64,000 bases of DNA from assembly GCA_947166625.1 (NCBI GenBank), contig CAMVEX010000009.1:19985-83984 (forward strand). Direction: 5' to 3'. Below are positions 15,586-24,733 of this stretch, one piece after another. The DNA comes from an uncultured Clostridia bacterium. Lineage in GTDB: Bacteria; Bacillota; Clostridia; Oscillospirales; Acutalibacteraceae. The notes beneath the pieces were generated by a model that was not told the origin of the DNA, did no database searches, and saw only the letters and a list, made by a program, of their open reading frames with translations. The position numbers and the translations under genes were made by a program. Position 1 is the first letter of the stretch. Every line of letters begins with the position of its first letter.

Positions 15586-17103
15586 ATGAAAAAGGCTATT
15601 TCGTTACTGCTCTGCGTGATTATCGCGCTTTCCGCTTTGTCTGTAGGTTTTGCGGGCGCGTATTCACCTTCCTGCCCTTATATTTTCATTCACGGTTTTA
15701 TGGGCAAGGATCTTTATTCGGATAAAAACGATCGTGACAGCGAGCCCGTCTGGCCTCCGTCATCCGATAAGATCCTTGAATTGGTCAAGGCTCATATAGG
15801 CGATCTGCTCAAATTTCTTGTCACAAAGAATTATGATGAGCTCGGCGACGCAATCCTCGGCCCAGTCGGTGAGCTTCTCAGTTCGGCAGATCTTGATCCG
15901 AACGGTGAAGTTGCCGATAACAGCGGAGCTTATATGGTTTATCCTCCCGAGAGCTCTGTCACTTCATCAAGCGAGCTTGATTTTAATTATGACTGGCGTA
16001 TTGACCCCATAGAGGTTGCCTCTCAGCTTAATGATTTCATCAATTTTGTCACCCGCGCCTCCGGCTGTGATAAAGTCGTTATCGAATGCCACAGCTTCGG
16101 CGGGATAGTCGTAAATACCTACACACAGCTTTACGGCTATGATAAGATCAAATCCGTCTGCTATAATACGACCGCTATCTTCGGCGAGCAATATACCGGT
16201 GAGATGATGAGCGGAAACATAGTTTTTGAAGGCGAGGCAATTTCGGCGTTTATCAAGAGGATGATCGGCGAGAATGAATATAAAAAGCTTCTTGTCGGCC
16301 TGATCGATCTGCTTGACAGCGCCGGAGTTACGGGCGATATCGCAAAGCTCGGCAACGGAATCGTCGAGAATCTCGGAGAGAGAGCTATCAAACAGATTCT
16401 TCTGCCCATGTTCGGCAGGTGGCTGAGCATTTGGGCGATGATCCCCGATGCATATATCGATTCGTCGATGGATTTTGTATTCAATAAAGTTTATAAAGAT
16501 GACGGTGTCGATCATTCAAAGCTGAAAGCAAAAATCGATGATTACAACACGAGGATCAGACCCAATAAAAAATCATCCCTTCTCGAGCAGGATGAAACCG
16601 TTAACACCTATGTGATTTCAAGATATAATTATCCGTCCGTTCCGCTCACACCCACCTGGAAAAAGATGAGCGACGGCGTAGTTGATACGGCAAGCTCCTC
16701 CTTCGGAGCCGTCTGCGCCGAATACGGCGATAAATTCAGCGATGAATATGTTGCCTCACGCAAAGACAGATCCTGCGTCAATCCCGATCTCACGGTATGC
16801 TCCGAAACCTGCCTTTTCCCCGATCGCACCTGGTTTATTAAGGATTTGCAGCACGCAGCCATGCCCGATGATATGGAAGATATGGTGCGAGAGCTTCTCT
16901 TTTATGACGGCGAAGCGACGGTAGAAACATTCGATATGTATCCGAGATTCCTCGATTTTGATGAAAAAAGCGAAAAAATATCTCCGGATAACGGCACGGA
17001 AGCTGAGCAAAGATCCGTTTTCAGGTTCTTTTATGATATTTATCTGGCTCTGCTCAGGCTCAGAAGAAAAATATTTGATTTGATTTTCTTTTTCAGAAAG
17101 TAA
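15586..17103 (+). CDS. secreted alpha/beta hydrolase, lipase-like
   Basis: 505 residues from the ATG after CGGAGTGA. A signal peptide covers about residues 1-25 (MKKAISLLLCVIIALSALSV and a GFAGA end). The mature protein starts with the lipase-type IFIHGFMGKDLYSD. The nucleophile elbow is ECHSFGGIVVN near residue 168, a CHSFG variant of GHSxG, as in lecithin-cholesterol acyltransferase-like lipases. The C-terminal 30 residues (FRFFYDIYLALLRLRR, KIFDLIFFFRK) form an aromatic, basic tail. It is probably exported and acts on lipids or esters; substrate unknown. Confidence 0.85.
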   Translation: MKKAISLLLCVIIALSALSVGFAGAYSPSCPYIFIHGFMGKDLYSDKNDRDSEPVWPPSSDKILELVKAHIGDLLKFLVTKNYDELGDAILGPVGELLSSADLDPNGEVADNSGAYMVYPPESSVTSSSELDFNYDWRIDPIEVASQLNDFINFVTRASGCDKVVIECHSFGGIVVNTYTQLYGYDKIKSVCYNTTAIFGEQYTGEMMSGNIVFEGEAISAFIKRMIGENEYKKLLVGLIDLLDSAGVTGDIAKLGNGIVENLGERAIKQILLPMFGRWLSIWAMIPDAYIDSSMDFVFNKVYKDDGVDHSKLKAKIDDYNTRIRPNKKSSLLEQDETVNTYVISRYNYPSVPLTPTWKKMSDGVVDTASSSFGAVCAEYGDKFSDEYVASRKDRSCVNPDLTVCSETCLFPDRTWFIKDLQHAAMPDDMEDMVRELLFYDGEATVETFDMYPRFLDFDEKSEKISPDNGTEAEQRSVFRFFYDIYLALLRLRRKIFDLIFFFRK

Positions 17104-17121
17104 TTTAGGGGTGTGTGAATT

Positions 17122-18441
17122 ATGGGTAAAAAAATAATTGTTGCGGGTCTCGGTCACGGCGGTATTGCGGCTGCCGCTCAGCTTTCAAAAGCGGGCTATG
17201 ATGTTACTGTTTATGAAAAGAAATCCGAGGGTACTCTCGGATATGACTGGACTGATATATTCGCTCCCGGTGCGCTCGGCGTTGCGGGTATCCCCATGCC
17301 GGATGAATCTCTTTATGAATATAAAGAAAATATGACCTTTTTCGGCCCTTCCGAAACCGTCGGGCTCAAACAGCATGTGCCGCAGGATCAGCTTGAGATA
17401 AAAATGGAGAGGCGGGATATATATAATCATCTTATCTCTCACGCCGTCGATTGCGGCGTAAAAATCGAGTATGATACCGAAGTTATCGCCCCCGCGCTTC
17501 TTGGCAACAGAGTTGTTGGGATCAAAACCGATAAAGGCGATTTCTATGCAGATCTCGTGATAGACGCCTGCGGTATGCTCTCGCCCGTGAGGATGAATCT
17601 TCCCGATCATCTCGGCATTGAAAAAGCGCCTTCGAGGCTCGAATATATTACTATTTACAGAGCCTTTTATAATATCGGAAGCGACGAAGAGGTCGAGGCA
17701 AAATTCAAGGTTATGCTCTATAAAGACGGAATCCTCGGTATGAGCTGGGTGGCTTCAGAGGATGATCACACCGATGTGCTCATCGGCAGATTCGCCGATT
17801 TTGATATGGATGAAGTCAACAGATTTACCGATTTGTTAAGGCAGACCAATCCCCGTATAGGCACCGATAAGGTCAGGGGAGGGCAGTTTGTCAATATCCC
17901 CGTAAGGCAGCCTCTCTCGCTTATGGTGGCAGACGGTTACGCTGCTATCGGTGACAGCGCCTTTATGACAGTTCCGCTTATCGGCTCGGGTATTGCGAAT
18001 TCGCTTCGCGCTTCGAGGATTCTTTTCGACGCGATAATTTCCGACCCCACCGATTCATTCTCGGCAGAGACGCTTTGGAAATACCAGTATAATTTCTATA
18101 AACTTCTCGGCTCGTCTCTTGCGCCGCTTGCCGCGGCAAAGCTTATTTTGCCAAAACTTACGGCAGAAGATGTCGATTATGCCTTTGAAAGCGGAATGGT
18201 CACCTCCGATGACATCACCTTCGGAGCCGATTTTATAGGCCTTTCAAGTATGAATGTCAAATTCCAGGATATTATAAACAAAGCAAAACTCGCCGGCGGC
18301 AATAAAGAATTCCTCAGGAAGCTTCCCTCGACGGGCGCAAGGGTCAGCGCCGTGACCGGTGCCTGCGCCGCTATACCCAGGAGATACAGCGCCGATAAAA
18401 TAAGAAGCTGGAAACGAATATATGAAATGTCATTTAAGTAA
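17122..18441 (+). CDS. FAD-dependent oxidoreductase, FixC/geranylgeranyl reductase-like
   Basis: 439 residues. The N-terminal VAGLGHGGIAAAAQLSKAGY binds FAD, VIDACGMLSPVR near residue 152 is the second nucleotide contact, and GYAAIGDSAFMTVPLIGSG near residue 272 matches the conserved Gly-Asp motif of FAD monooxygenases and geranylgeranyl reductase-type enzymes. No membrane segment is present. The reaction is unknown. It lies between a secreted lipase and a tyrosine phosphatase on the same strand, with six bases to the latter, so those two are probably co-transcribed. Confidence 0.82.
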   Translation: MGKKIIVAGLGHGGIAAAAQLSKAGYDVTVYEKKSEGTLGYDWTDIFAPGALGVAGIPMPDESLYEYKENMTFFGPSETVGLKQHVPQDQLEIKMERRDIYNHLISHAVDCGVKIEYDTEVIAPALLGNRVVGIKTDKGDFYADLVIDACGMLSPVRMNLPDHLGIEKAPSRLEYITIYRAFYNIGSDEEVEAKFKVMLYKDGILGMSWVASEDDHTDVLIGRFADFDMDEVNRFTDLLRQTNPRIGTDKVRGGQFVNIPVRQPLSLMVADGYAAIGDSAFMTVPLIGSGIANSLRASRILFDAIISDPTDSFSAETLWKYQYNFYKLLGSSLAPLAAAKLILPKLTAEDVDYAFESGMVTSDDITFGADFIGLSSMNVKFQDIINKAKLAGGNKEFLRKLPSTGARVSAVTGACAAIPRRYSADKIRSWKRIYEMSFK

Positions 18442-18447
18442 TGAATT

Positions 18448-19245
18448 ATGACAGATAGAATTAAAAATAAAAAACTGAATTTCAGAGATCTCGGCGGTAT
18501 AAAGGTAAACGGCGGCAAATCGGTCAGGCACAATCTGATTTTGCGAAGCGCAAAGCTGAGTAAACTTGGCTCTGCCGATAAACTGACTCTTGAAAAGTAT
18601 TACAAAGTCAAAAAAGTCATAGATTTCAGAGCCAAGGAGGAGAAAAAGGGTAAAACCGATATTATTCCCGACGGAGCCGAATATATTCATATTCCCTTTT
18701 TTAACGAAGCGAATATGGCTATGACGGGCGGTATGGGCTCCGATGTTTTATCTGCCATAAAAAAATCAGAGAGTAAAGAGGAATTGTATTCCTATATCCC
18801 GGAGCTCACCGATGTTTATCCCATAGTCGTTACGGATGATTACGCCCTTTCCCAGCTCTCTAAAACGGTTAAGATTATTATGAATAACCGCGAGGGCTCC
18901 GTGCTGTTTCATTGCACCGCCGGGAAGGACAGGACCGGGATAACCGCCGCTCTTATCTTAAAAATGCTCGGCGCAAGTGACGAAGATATTCTTGAAGATT
19001 ATCTCAAGACCAACGAAATATCGGCTAAAAACGGCAAAAAGTATGCAAGGCTTGCAAAAGTGTTTTTACGCAGCAAAAAAATCGCCGATAAAACCTACCG
19101 CGTTTTCCTTGCAGATAAGAGTTATCTTAAATCCGCTTATGACGCCATGCTTGATAAATTCGGCTCATTCGATGTCTTCCTTTCCGAAGGCCTCGGCATT
19201 ACCGATGACGAAATAACCGATTTCAAAAATTATATTCTTGAATAA
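18448..19245 (+). CDS. tyrosine/serine protein phosphatase (Y_phosphatase3)
   Basis: 265 residues. The P-loop HCTAGKDRTGIT near residue 153 has the catalytic Cys and Arg of the CX5R phosphatases, and NFRDLGGIKVNGGK near the N-terminus is the family signature of Y_phosphatase3 proteins. Members dephosphorylate phosphotyrosine and sometimes phosphoinositides; in bacteria the partner is rarely known. Cytosolic. It starts six bases after the FAD enzyme gene and ends at a terminator. Confidence 0.9.
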   Translation: MTDRIKNKKLNFRDLGGIKVNGGKSVRHNLILRSAKLSKLGSADKLTLEKYYKVKKVIDFRAKEEKKGKTDIIPDGAEYIHIPFFNEANMAMTGGMGSDVLSAIKKSESKEELYSYIPELTDVYPIVVTDDYALSQLSKTVKIIMNNREGSVLFHCTAGKDRTGITAALILKMLGASDEDILEDYLKTNEISAKNGKKYARLAKVFLRSKKIADKTYRVFLADKSYLKSAYDAMLDKFGSFDVFLSEGLGITDDEITDFKNYILE

Positions 19246-19250
19246 AAGTA

Positions 19251-19275
19251 CCCGTCCGGACGGACGGGCATTTTT
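19251..19275. terminator. terminator shared by convergent genes
   Basis: CCCGTCCG (19251-19258) pairs with CGGACGGG (19261-19268), then CATTTTT. It lies against the stop of the minus-strand trmO gene and can serve both directions. Confidence 0.8.
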
Positions 19276-19945
19276 ACTGTTCTTCTGTTATTTCGGTAAC
19301 CGTTACTGTTTTATCGGATATTTTGAATTTGATATTTAATCCGCCGTAGCTCATCCCGTATATTCTTTCGGGGTCGTCAATGTATCTCGGAGCTGGATTG
19401 AGAGAAAGAATTTCTTTGAGCGTTTCTGCTTTCTCTTTCGTTATCGGCGGATTTATCCCGTCGGGTATCATTACTTTGAATTTTTCTCCGGGTTTATCAA
19501 ATAAGTGATTGACTGCGTCAGGCTTTATATCCGCATAAGGGATATAGGGCTTGATATCATAAATGGGCGTGCCGTTCATCAGATCCGCTCCTGAAACGGT
19601 CAGCGCCGTTCCCGAGCCGGGTGTTTTGATTTTACCGGTCAGTTTAACCGCCGAAAGCCCTATGGGGTTCGGTCTGTGAGGCGATCGCGTTGCAAATACG
19701 CCGAGTCTTTTATTTCCACCGAGCCTCGGGGGTCTCACGGTCGGTGACCATTTTGTATCCTTGAATTCGCTGAATTCCCAGATAAGCCAGATGTAGTTTG
19801 ATTCTTCAATTCCTCTCAGAGCCTCTTCGGCTCTGAATTCCGGCTCGAATACGATAAGGCTGTTTTCGGATTCTACAAGACCCGATTGCCTCGGGACCCC
19901 GAATTTTGATGTGTAGTCATTATAAATTCTCGCTATTATTTTCAT
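19274..19945 (-). CDS. trmO: tRNA (t6A37) N6-methyltransferase TrmO-like
   Basis: 223 residues from MKIIARIYND; the upstream in-frame ATGs lie inside the rubredoxin gene. The core SNYIWLIWEFSEF, RPPRLGGNKRLGVFATRSPH and RPNPIGLSAVKL are the TrmO/YaeB signature. TrmO uses S-adenosylmethionine to methylate N6-threonylcarbamoyladenosine in certain tRNAs. The C-terminal extension (PAPRYIDDPERIYGMSYGGL) is also typical. It is the last gene of the scf-sialidase-rubredoxin operon and ends at a shared terminator. Confidence 0.9.
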   Translation of the reverse strand: MKIIARIYNDYTSKFGVPRQSGLVESENSLIVFEPEFRAEEALRGIEESNYIWLIWEFSEFKDTKWSPTVRPPRLGGNKRLGVFATRSPHRPNPIGLSAVKLTGKIKTPGSGTALTVSGADLMNGTPIYDIKPYIPYADIKPDAVNHLFDKPGEKFKVMIPDGINPPITKEKAETLKEILSLNPAPRYIDDPERIYGMSYGGLNIKFKISDKTVTVTEITEEQ

Positions 19946-19946
19946 T

Positions 19947-20564
19947 TCATTCATACACCGGCTCAAAATCATCCGCCGGGTGTCCGCACCACGGGCAGAC
20001 AAAATCATCCGGCAGGTCGGGTCCTTCGTAGATGTAGCCGCATATCTTACATTTCCACGCGATTATTTTTCTTGATTCATCTTTCTTTTGCGGCTTCGGC
20101 TTGATTCTTGAATGATACTCCGCGTAAGTCAAAGGAGCGTTTTCGCCTGTCTTGAAGCAATCTGTTATCTCTGCGATAAATAATGTATGGGTGCCGAGGT
20201 CTGTTGATTCAACCACCCTGCATACAATCACGGCGCAGGTGTTGTTTTTGAGATAAGGTACCCCGTTCATATCCGTGAGATATTCGACCCCTTCAAATTT
20301 ATCAATATCTCTGCCGGATTTCATGCCGAATCTTTCAAAAAGAGGGTATTCGCAGGTGCTGTCAAGTATGCTGAGGTTAAATGATCCGCTGTGTTTTATC
20401 ATTTCGCAGGTGAGATTTGAATTGAGGCATGATATCGCTATCCTGTCGGGGCTTGAAGCCACCTGAATGGCGGTATTTGTAATGCATCCGTTGATCTTGC
20501 CGGAATCCTTTGCGGATAAAAGAAATACACCGTAAGTCAAGCTGAATAAAGCTGTTTTATCCAT
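19947..20564 (-). CDS. flavin reductase-rubredoxin fusion (high-molecular-weight rubredoxin)
   Basis: 205 residues from ATG 20564, which follows AAAGGAAA. Residues 1-150 form a flavin reductase-like FMN domain (GCITNTAIQVASSPDRIAIS). Residues 160-205 are a rubredoxin: CKICGYIYEG and CPWCGHPADDFEP hold the four Cys that bind iron. This two-domain type is known from acetogens (Hrb), where it passes electrons from NAD(P)H to flavodiiron proteins that remove O2 or NO. No flavodiiron gene is in the window. It is part of the minus-strand operon led by scfA. Confidence 0.92.
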   Translation of the reverse strand: MDKTALFSLTYGVFLLSAKDSGKINGCITNTAIQVASSPDRIAISCLNSNLTCEMIKHSGSFNLSILDSTCEYPLFERFGMKSGRDIDKFEGVEYLTDMNGVPYLKNNTCAVIVCRVVESTDLGTHTLFIAEITDCFKTGENAPLTYAEYHSRIKPKPQKKDESRKIIAWKCKICGYIYEGPDLPDDFVCPWCGHPADDFEPVYE

Positions 20565-20588
20565 ATCTTTTCCTTTCATCATAATTGG

Positions 20589-21674
20589 TTATATTTTCCA
20601 TTTGACATAATGCAAAGAGGCGAAATCGTCTCCCTCGCACCTTGCGTAATAAACCGTGAAAAGCGAGCCGTCTTTAAGGGAAACCGTCGCCGGGTAGCCT
20701 ATATCATCGTCGAAGCAATCGGCAAGTCTTATTTCGTTTCCGGCAATATCTCCGTTATTGTCAAGCTTAACGGCATATATTCCGTATGGCTCCGCGCGCC
20801 TGCCGTAAGAGAGGATCGCTCCGCCGTCGATTTTGAGAAGATGGGGAGGGGAGCCGCAAATTCCCGTTTCTTCCCATTTACTCCAGGTCTTGCCGAAATC
20901 ATCGGTATAGGTTTTCATTATCGTGAAATAATTGTCATCCTCGGTCAGATGTGATCTGAAAAAAGCCAGTATCCTCCCCGAATCGAGTTGCACACATTGT
21001 ACCTCATGAAAAGTATCATTTGAATACTCACCGGGTATTTTGCATTCTCCGATTTCCTTGAATGTATTTCCGCAGTCATCGGAGATAAAAGAATAAAATC
21101 TGTTTTTTCTGTTTTCGTCTTTTTCAAATACTTCTTTACCGAGATAAAATATCCTGCCGTCGCTGAGTAAAACAGGGCCGTGAGTGCTGTGGACGGGAAT
21201 TCGTTTTTCGTCGCCTGAATAATCGCCGTAACCGGTCAGGATTCGATAAAACGATCCGCCCGTTCTTTCGTCTTCGCTTAGCAGCTTATAATGTTTTACG
21301 AGACCTGAGCCTGCTTCTCCGCTGTCGGAGCGTATCCATTCGGCAAATTCATTTTCGTAGATCGCTGCGTGATTGGAGCAGTAAGTCACCATCATTTTAC
21401 CTTCCCCGATATAAAGAATTCCGGGGTCTCTGTCATCGAGGAAACGGTCATTTATTACAGAGGGCAGGGTAAATGTTTTTCCGCCGTCACGGCTTTTATA
21501 CATCGTTATCTTTCCGAATGGGCACATGTGACCCATACGAAATCCGGAGCAGACAACGTACATCACCCCGTTTTCGTCAACGCACGCCGAGGGCCACGAT
21601 TGATAAGCAAAGAAACTGTTGTTTCTTCGCGATACAATGCCTCTTTCAGTGATTACCACTTCGTGATCATTCAT
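20589..21674 (-). CDS. sialidase-fold glycosidase (BNR/Asp-box), intracellular
   Basis: 361 residues. Asp-box motifs appear as SRDGGKTF, SDDCGNTF and TDDFGKTW, marking a six-bladed beta-propeller of the sialidase superfamily. DDRDPGILY and STHGPVLLSDGRI resemble active-site loops of exo-sialidase-like enzymes, but the Arg triad cannot be assigned safely. There is no signal peptide, so it would act on imported sugars. The start ATGAATGA overlaps the scfB stop, so the two are translationally coupled. Coupling to a peptide-modification enzyme is odd and may only be transcriptional. Confidence 0.82.
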   Translation of the reverse strand: MNDHEVVITERGIVSRRNNSFFAYQSWPSACVDENGVMYVVCSGFRMGHMCPFGKITMYKSRDGGKTFTLPSVINDRFLDDRDPGILYIGEGKMMVTYCSNHAAIYENEFAEWIRSDSGEAGSGLVKHYKLLSEDERTGGSFYRILTGYGDYSGDEKRIPVHSTHGPVLLSDGRIFYLGKEVFEKDENRKNRFYSFISDDCGNTFKEIGECKIPGEYSNDTFHEVQCVQLDSGRILAFFRSHLTEDDNYFTIMKTYTDDFGKTWSKWEETGICGSPPHLLKIDGGAILSYGRRAEPYGIYAVKLDNNGDIAGNEIRLADCFDDDIGYPATVSLKDGSLFTVYYARCEGDDFASLHYVKWKI

Positions 21675-23043
21675 CATCTTCTTCTGCAACTTTCATCATA
21701 ATCGCGCATTCCATTCTTTTTTTGAAAAGCTCGCAGCCGTATTCATATACCCCGTTTATCGAGCCGGTGGCGTGATATGAATTTGCGGCGCATCCACCCG
21801 AGCAGTAAAGCCTTGCCCAGCAGTTTTTGCATTCTTCTCTCGAATATACATTGCAGGAAGCGAAACTGTCTCTTATTTCAGTGTTTGTAACTCCGTCCCA
21901 AACGTTGCCCATCAGATATTTTTTATCTCCTACAAATTGATGGCAGGGGTAGAGTTCGCCCGCGGGAGTAACCGCCATATACTCGGTGCCCGAGCCGCAG
22001 CCTGATATTCTTTTATAGATGCAGGGGCCCGCTTTGAGATCTATCATATAGTGATAAAAAGTGAATCCTCTGCCTTCGCGTTTCCTTTTGATCATTTCTT
22101 TTGCAAGGATCTCGTATTGCCCCAGCAATATCGGCAGATCATCGCCGGTCAGCGCATAAGGCTCGGTCGGCTTGCATACGACAGGCTCCATAGACAGCTC
22201 TGTAAAACCGAGATCGGCCATGTGAAATATATCGTTTGTAAAATCGGTGTTGGCATGAGTGAAGGTGCCTCTCATATAGTAGCCCTTGCCGCCGCGTGCC
22301 TCAACCAGCTTTTTGAATTTCGGAAGAATAATATCGTATGATCCCTTCCCGGAAGGAGTCGGCCTTTTTGCATCGTGGATTTCGCGCCTGCCGTCAAGCG
22401 AAAGCACTACATTGTGGCATTCCCTGTTGCAGAAATCGATCACATCGTCATCAATGAGCATTCCGTTTGTGGTGAGAGTGAATCTGAAATGCTTGCCCGC
22501 TTTTTCTTCAACGCTTCGCGCATATTTTACGAGCTCTTTTACTACCTCAAAATTCATCAGCGGCTCTCCGCCGAAGAAATCCACCTCAAGATTTTTTCGG
22601 CTGCCGGAGTTTTCGATCAGAAAGTCGAGAGCCCTTTTGCCTGTTTCAAAGCTCATGAGAGCGCTTTGCCCGTGGTATTTGCCCTGAGCGGCAAAGCAGT
22701 ATTCACAATTCAGATTGCATGTATGAGAGACGTGCAGGCAGAGCGCCTTCACAACATTGCCCCTGAGCTTCAGATTAAGCGATTTGCCCTCGTAAATATC
22801 CTTTGTAAAAAGCTTTTTTTCATCTTTGAGATATTGAATATCATCGAGCAGATCGGATATTTCTTTTTCATTTATATCGGGGCTTTCACTGTATTTTTTG
22901 AGCAAAGCCGATGTTATTTCTTCGCGGGTGTGCGTTTCAAACATACCTATCGCGTCATAGGCGACCTCGTCAACGCTGTGTACGCTTCCCGAAGCAACAT
23001 CTATCACTATATTGTATCCGTTTAATTTGTATTGGTGTATCAT
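21667..23043 (-). CDS. scfB: SCIFF peptide maturase, radical SAM/SPASM
   Basis: 458 residues. The radical SAM cluster is in HTCNLNCEYCFAAQ (Cys109, Cys113, Cys116); a C-terminal SPASM domain has Cys-rich parts CGSGTEYMAVTPAGELYPCH and CKNCWARLYCSGGC. The N-terminal residues are a peptide-binding (RRE-like) domain. This is the known SCIFF maturase, which forms thioether links between Cys residues and alpha carbons of the precursor. The precursor gene lies 57 bases upstream behind a terminator-like stem. Cytosolic, oxygen-sensitive. Confidence 0.95.
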   Translation of the reverse strand: MIHQYKLNGYNIVIDVASGSVHSVDEVAYDAIGMFETHTREEITSALLKKYSESPDINEKEISDLLDDIQYLKDEKKLFTKDIYEGKSLNLKLRGNVVKALCLHVSHTCNLNCEYCFAAQGKYHGQSALMSFETGKRALDFLIENSGSRKNLEVDFFGGEPLMNFEVVKELVKYARSVEEKAGKHFRFTLTTNGMLIDDDVIDFCNRECHNVVLSLDGRREIHDAKRPTPSGKGSYDIILPKFKKLVEARGGKGYYMRGTFTHANTDFTNDIFHMADLGFTELSMEPVVCKPTEPYALTGDDLPILLGQYEILAKEMIKRKREGRGFTFYHYMIDLKAGPCIYKRISGCGSGTEYMAVTPAGELYPCHQFVGDKKYLMGNVWDGVTNTEIRDSFASCNVYSREECKNCWARLYCSGGCAANSYHATGSINGVYEYGCELFKKRMECAIMMKVAEEDDE

Positions 23044-23056
23044 AATGCTCCTAAGT

Positions 23057-23095
23057 AAAACCGCCTGCCGAATTACTACGGCAGACGGCAGTTTT
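23057..23095 (-). terminator. attenuating stem-loop between scfA and scfB
   Basis: Minus-strand stem CTGCCG/CGGCAG with ACTGCCG/CGGT outer pairing, followed by TTTTA. Placed between a short precursor gene and its enzyme, it would lower scfB transcript relative to scfA. Confidence 0.65.
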
Positions 23096-23100
23096 ATTTA

Positions 23101-23250
23101 TTATTTTTTCTCACACTGCTGGTTTGCTACGCCGCAGGAAGTTTTGCAGGCTGACTGGCAGGAGGTCTGGCATTCGCCGCAGCCGCCGTTTTTAACGCTC
23201 TTTGTAAGATCGCGTGTTTCAATGGTCTTGATTCTGTTGGTCTTTTTCAT
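23101..23250 (-). CDS. scfA: SCIFF (six cysteines in forty-five residues) precursor peptide
   Basis: 49 residues, too short for most gene finders. The leader MKKTNRIKTIETRDLTKSVK is followed by a core with six Cys (24, 27, 31, 35, 39, 46) in the SCIFF pattern CGECQTSCQSACKTSCG. A ribosome site (AAGGAGACCG) and a consensus promoter precede it. SCIFF is almost universal in Clostridia; the mature product carries thioether crosslinks and its role is unknown. Confidence 0.95.
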   Translation of the reverse strand: MKKTNRIKTIETRDLTKSVKNGGCGECQTSCQSACKTSCGVANQQCEKK

Positions 23251-23302
23251 AACGGTCTCCTTATATGATGTATTGTGAGCTTCCTCACTTCTTTACCGTA
23301 TT

Positions 23303-23331
23303 ATTATATCATAGTAATTTTACCGTGTCAA
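23303..23331 (-). promoter_or_regulatory. promoter of the scfA operon
   Basis: Minus-strand TTGACA (23326-23331) and TATAAT (23303-23308), 17-bp spacer: a full consensus site, consistent with high constitutive expression. Confidence 0.85.
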
Positions 23332-23341
23332 TTGATTTGAA

Positions 23342-24733
23342 TCAATTATCTTTTATTACGGAAATTTTATCATTCCCGTATTCTCCCGGTATCTCAACGG
23401 CGCAGTTACGGGATTTAAGCAGATTTATGTATTCGATGACTTCTTTTGTTATTATCTCGCCGGGAACTGCCGCGGGGATCCCGGGAGGGTAAGCCATTAT
23501 GTATTGCCTTGAGATCCTGCCCTGCGCATTTTCAAAGGGAATGTATTCGCCCGGCGAATGTATCGCGCCCGAAATGCTCACAGCCGCCTTTGCCTTCGGA
23601 TATTTAACTGTGAAAGATACGTTTTCGCTTTCCGACAAGGTTTCTTCGATTTTATGAAGGGCGTCAGAAAGCCTCCCGAGAGAAATATCCGTATCTGCAA
23701 GGCCTGTCATGCATATAACATACAGCGGCGCCGACATTTCCGTTTCGATACCGTATCGTTTTCTCAGAGTTTCCGAAAGCTGAGCTCCGCTCATTCCGGT
23801 ATTTTTACAGGGGATTATTATTTTCCCTTTGTCGTGACCGTAACAGTTTTTGAATTTCAGCGGTTTGAGATATTGCAGATCTTCGGTTGATTTTGTAAAA
23901 CGCTCCAGTGAATCGGAATATTCGTTAAATAAATAAGATGCCTCTTTTTCGATCAAACCGACGCAAACATCCGCCGAAGCCATAAGGATATAAGAAGGGG
24001 AGGATGTTTCAAAAATATCGAGAGCGTATTCGATATCTGCCGGATTTACCCTGTCGGAAATATACATCGCCGCGGTCTGTGTAAGTGCAGGCAGAGTTTT
24101 GTGAAGCGATTCAACCGATATATCCGCTCCCTGCGACAGAGCGTCGGCCGGGAATTTATCGGAATATCCCAGATGAGCCCCGTGAGCGGCGTCAACCAGC
24201 AGCCTTGCGCCGTGTTTACGGACTGTATCTGAAATCTCGGCGATATTGCTGATGATCCCTTCGTAAGTCGGTGAAGTGATGACAACGAGCGATATACCGG
24301 GCTCTGCGCAAAGCGCTTTTTCTATCTCGTCGGGAGAAACCGAATCAAAAATACCGTATTCATCTTCTCCTGGATAGATGTAAACTGTTTCAATCCCCCT
24401 GATTTCGCAGGCGTGATAAACCGACTTGTGGCAGTTTCTTGCTATCAACGCCTTATCTCCGGGCGATGTGAGAGCATATACGCCGGCGAGTATGCCGAGC
24501 GTTGAGCCGCCCGTCAAAAGGAAAGCCTCCTTTGCCGAGCGAAGGGCTGCCATTCTGTCTGTCAATTCTTTGATTATTCCTTTTCTGTTATGCAGGTTGT
24601 CAAAGCCGTCAATTTCCGTTATGTCAAGCGAATAAGGCAGATCGTCATTAAAACTGCGGCGTTTGTGCCCCGGCATGTGCATAGGGATAATATCCGATTT
24701 TGAGTATTTAATCAGTTTGTCTGTCAGAGACAT
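23342..24733 (-). CDS. Orn/Lys/Arg decarboxylase-like PLP enzyme
   Basis: 463 residues from ATG 24733 (a GTG at 24742 is the alternative). HMPGHKRR near the N-terminus and the PLP lysine in VESLHKTLPALTQTA near residue 212 are the signatures of the type I-fold basic amino acid decarboxylases (SpeA/YaaO class). The C-terminal domain has PPGIPAAVPGE. Such enzymes make agmatine, cadaverine or putrescine. The start overlaps pflA by 26 bases; this is the fourth gene of the pfl operon. Which amino acid is used cannot be told. Confidence 0.9.
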   Translation of the reverse strand: MSLTDKLIKYSKSDIIPMHMPGHKRRSFNDDLPYSLDITEIDGFDNLHNRKGIIKELTDRMAALRSAKEAFLLTGGSTLGILAGVYALTSPGDKALIARNCHKSVYHACEIRGIETVYIYPGEDEYGIFDSVSPDEIEKALCAEPGISLVVITSPTYEGIISNIAEISDTVRKHGARLLVDAAHGAHLGYSDKFPADALSQGADISVESLHKTLPALTQTAAMYISDRVNPADIEYALDIFETSSPSYILMASADVCVGLIEKEASYLFNEYSDSLERFTKSTEDLQYLKPLKFKNCYGHDKGKIIIPCKNTGMSGAQLSETLRKRYGIETEMSAPLYVICMTGLADTDISLGRLSDALHKIEETLSESENVSFTVKYPKAKAAVSISGAIHSPGEYIPFENAQGRISRQYIMAYPPGIPAAVPGEIITKEVIEYINLLKSRNCAVEIPGEYGNDKISVIKDN

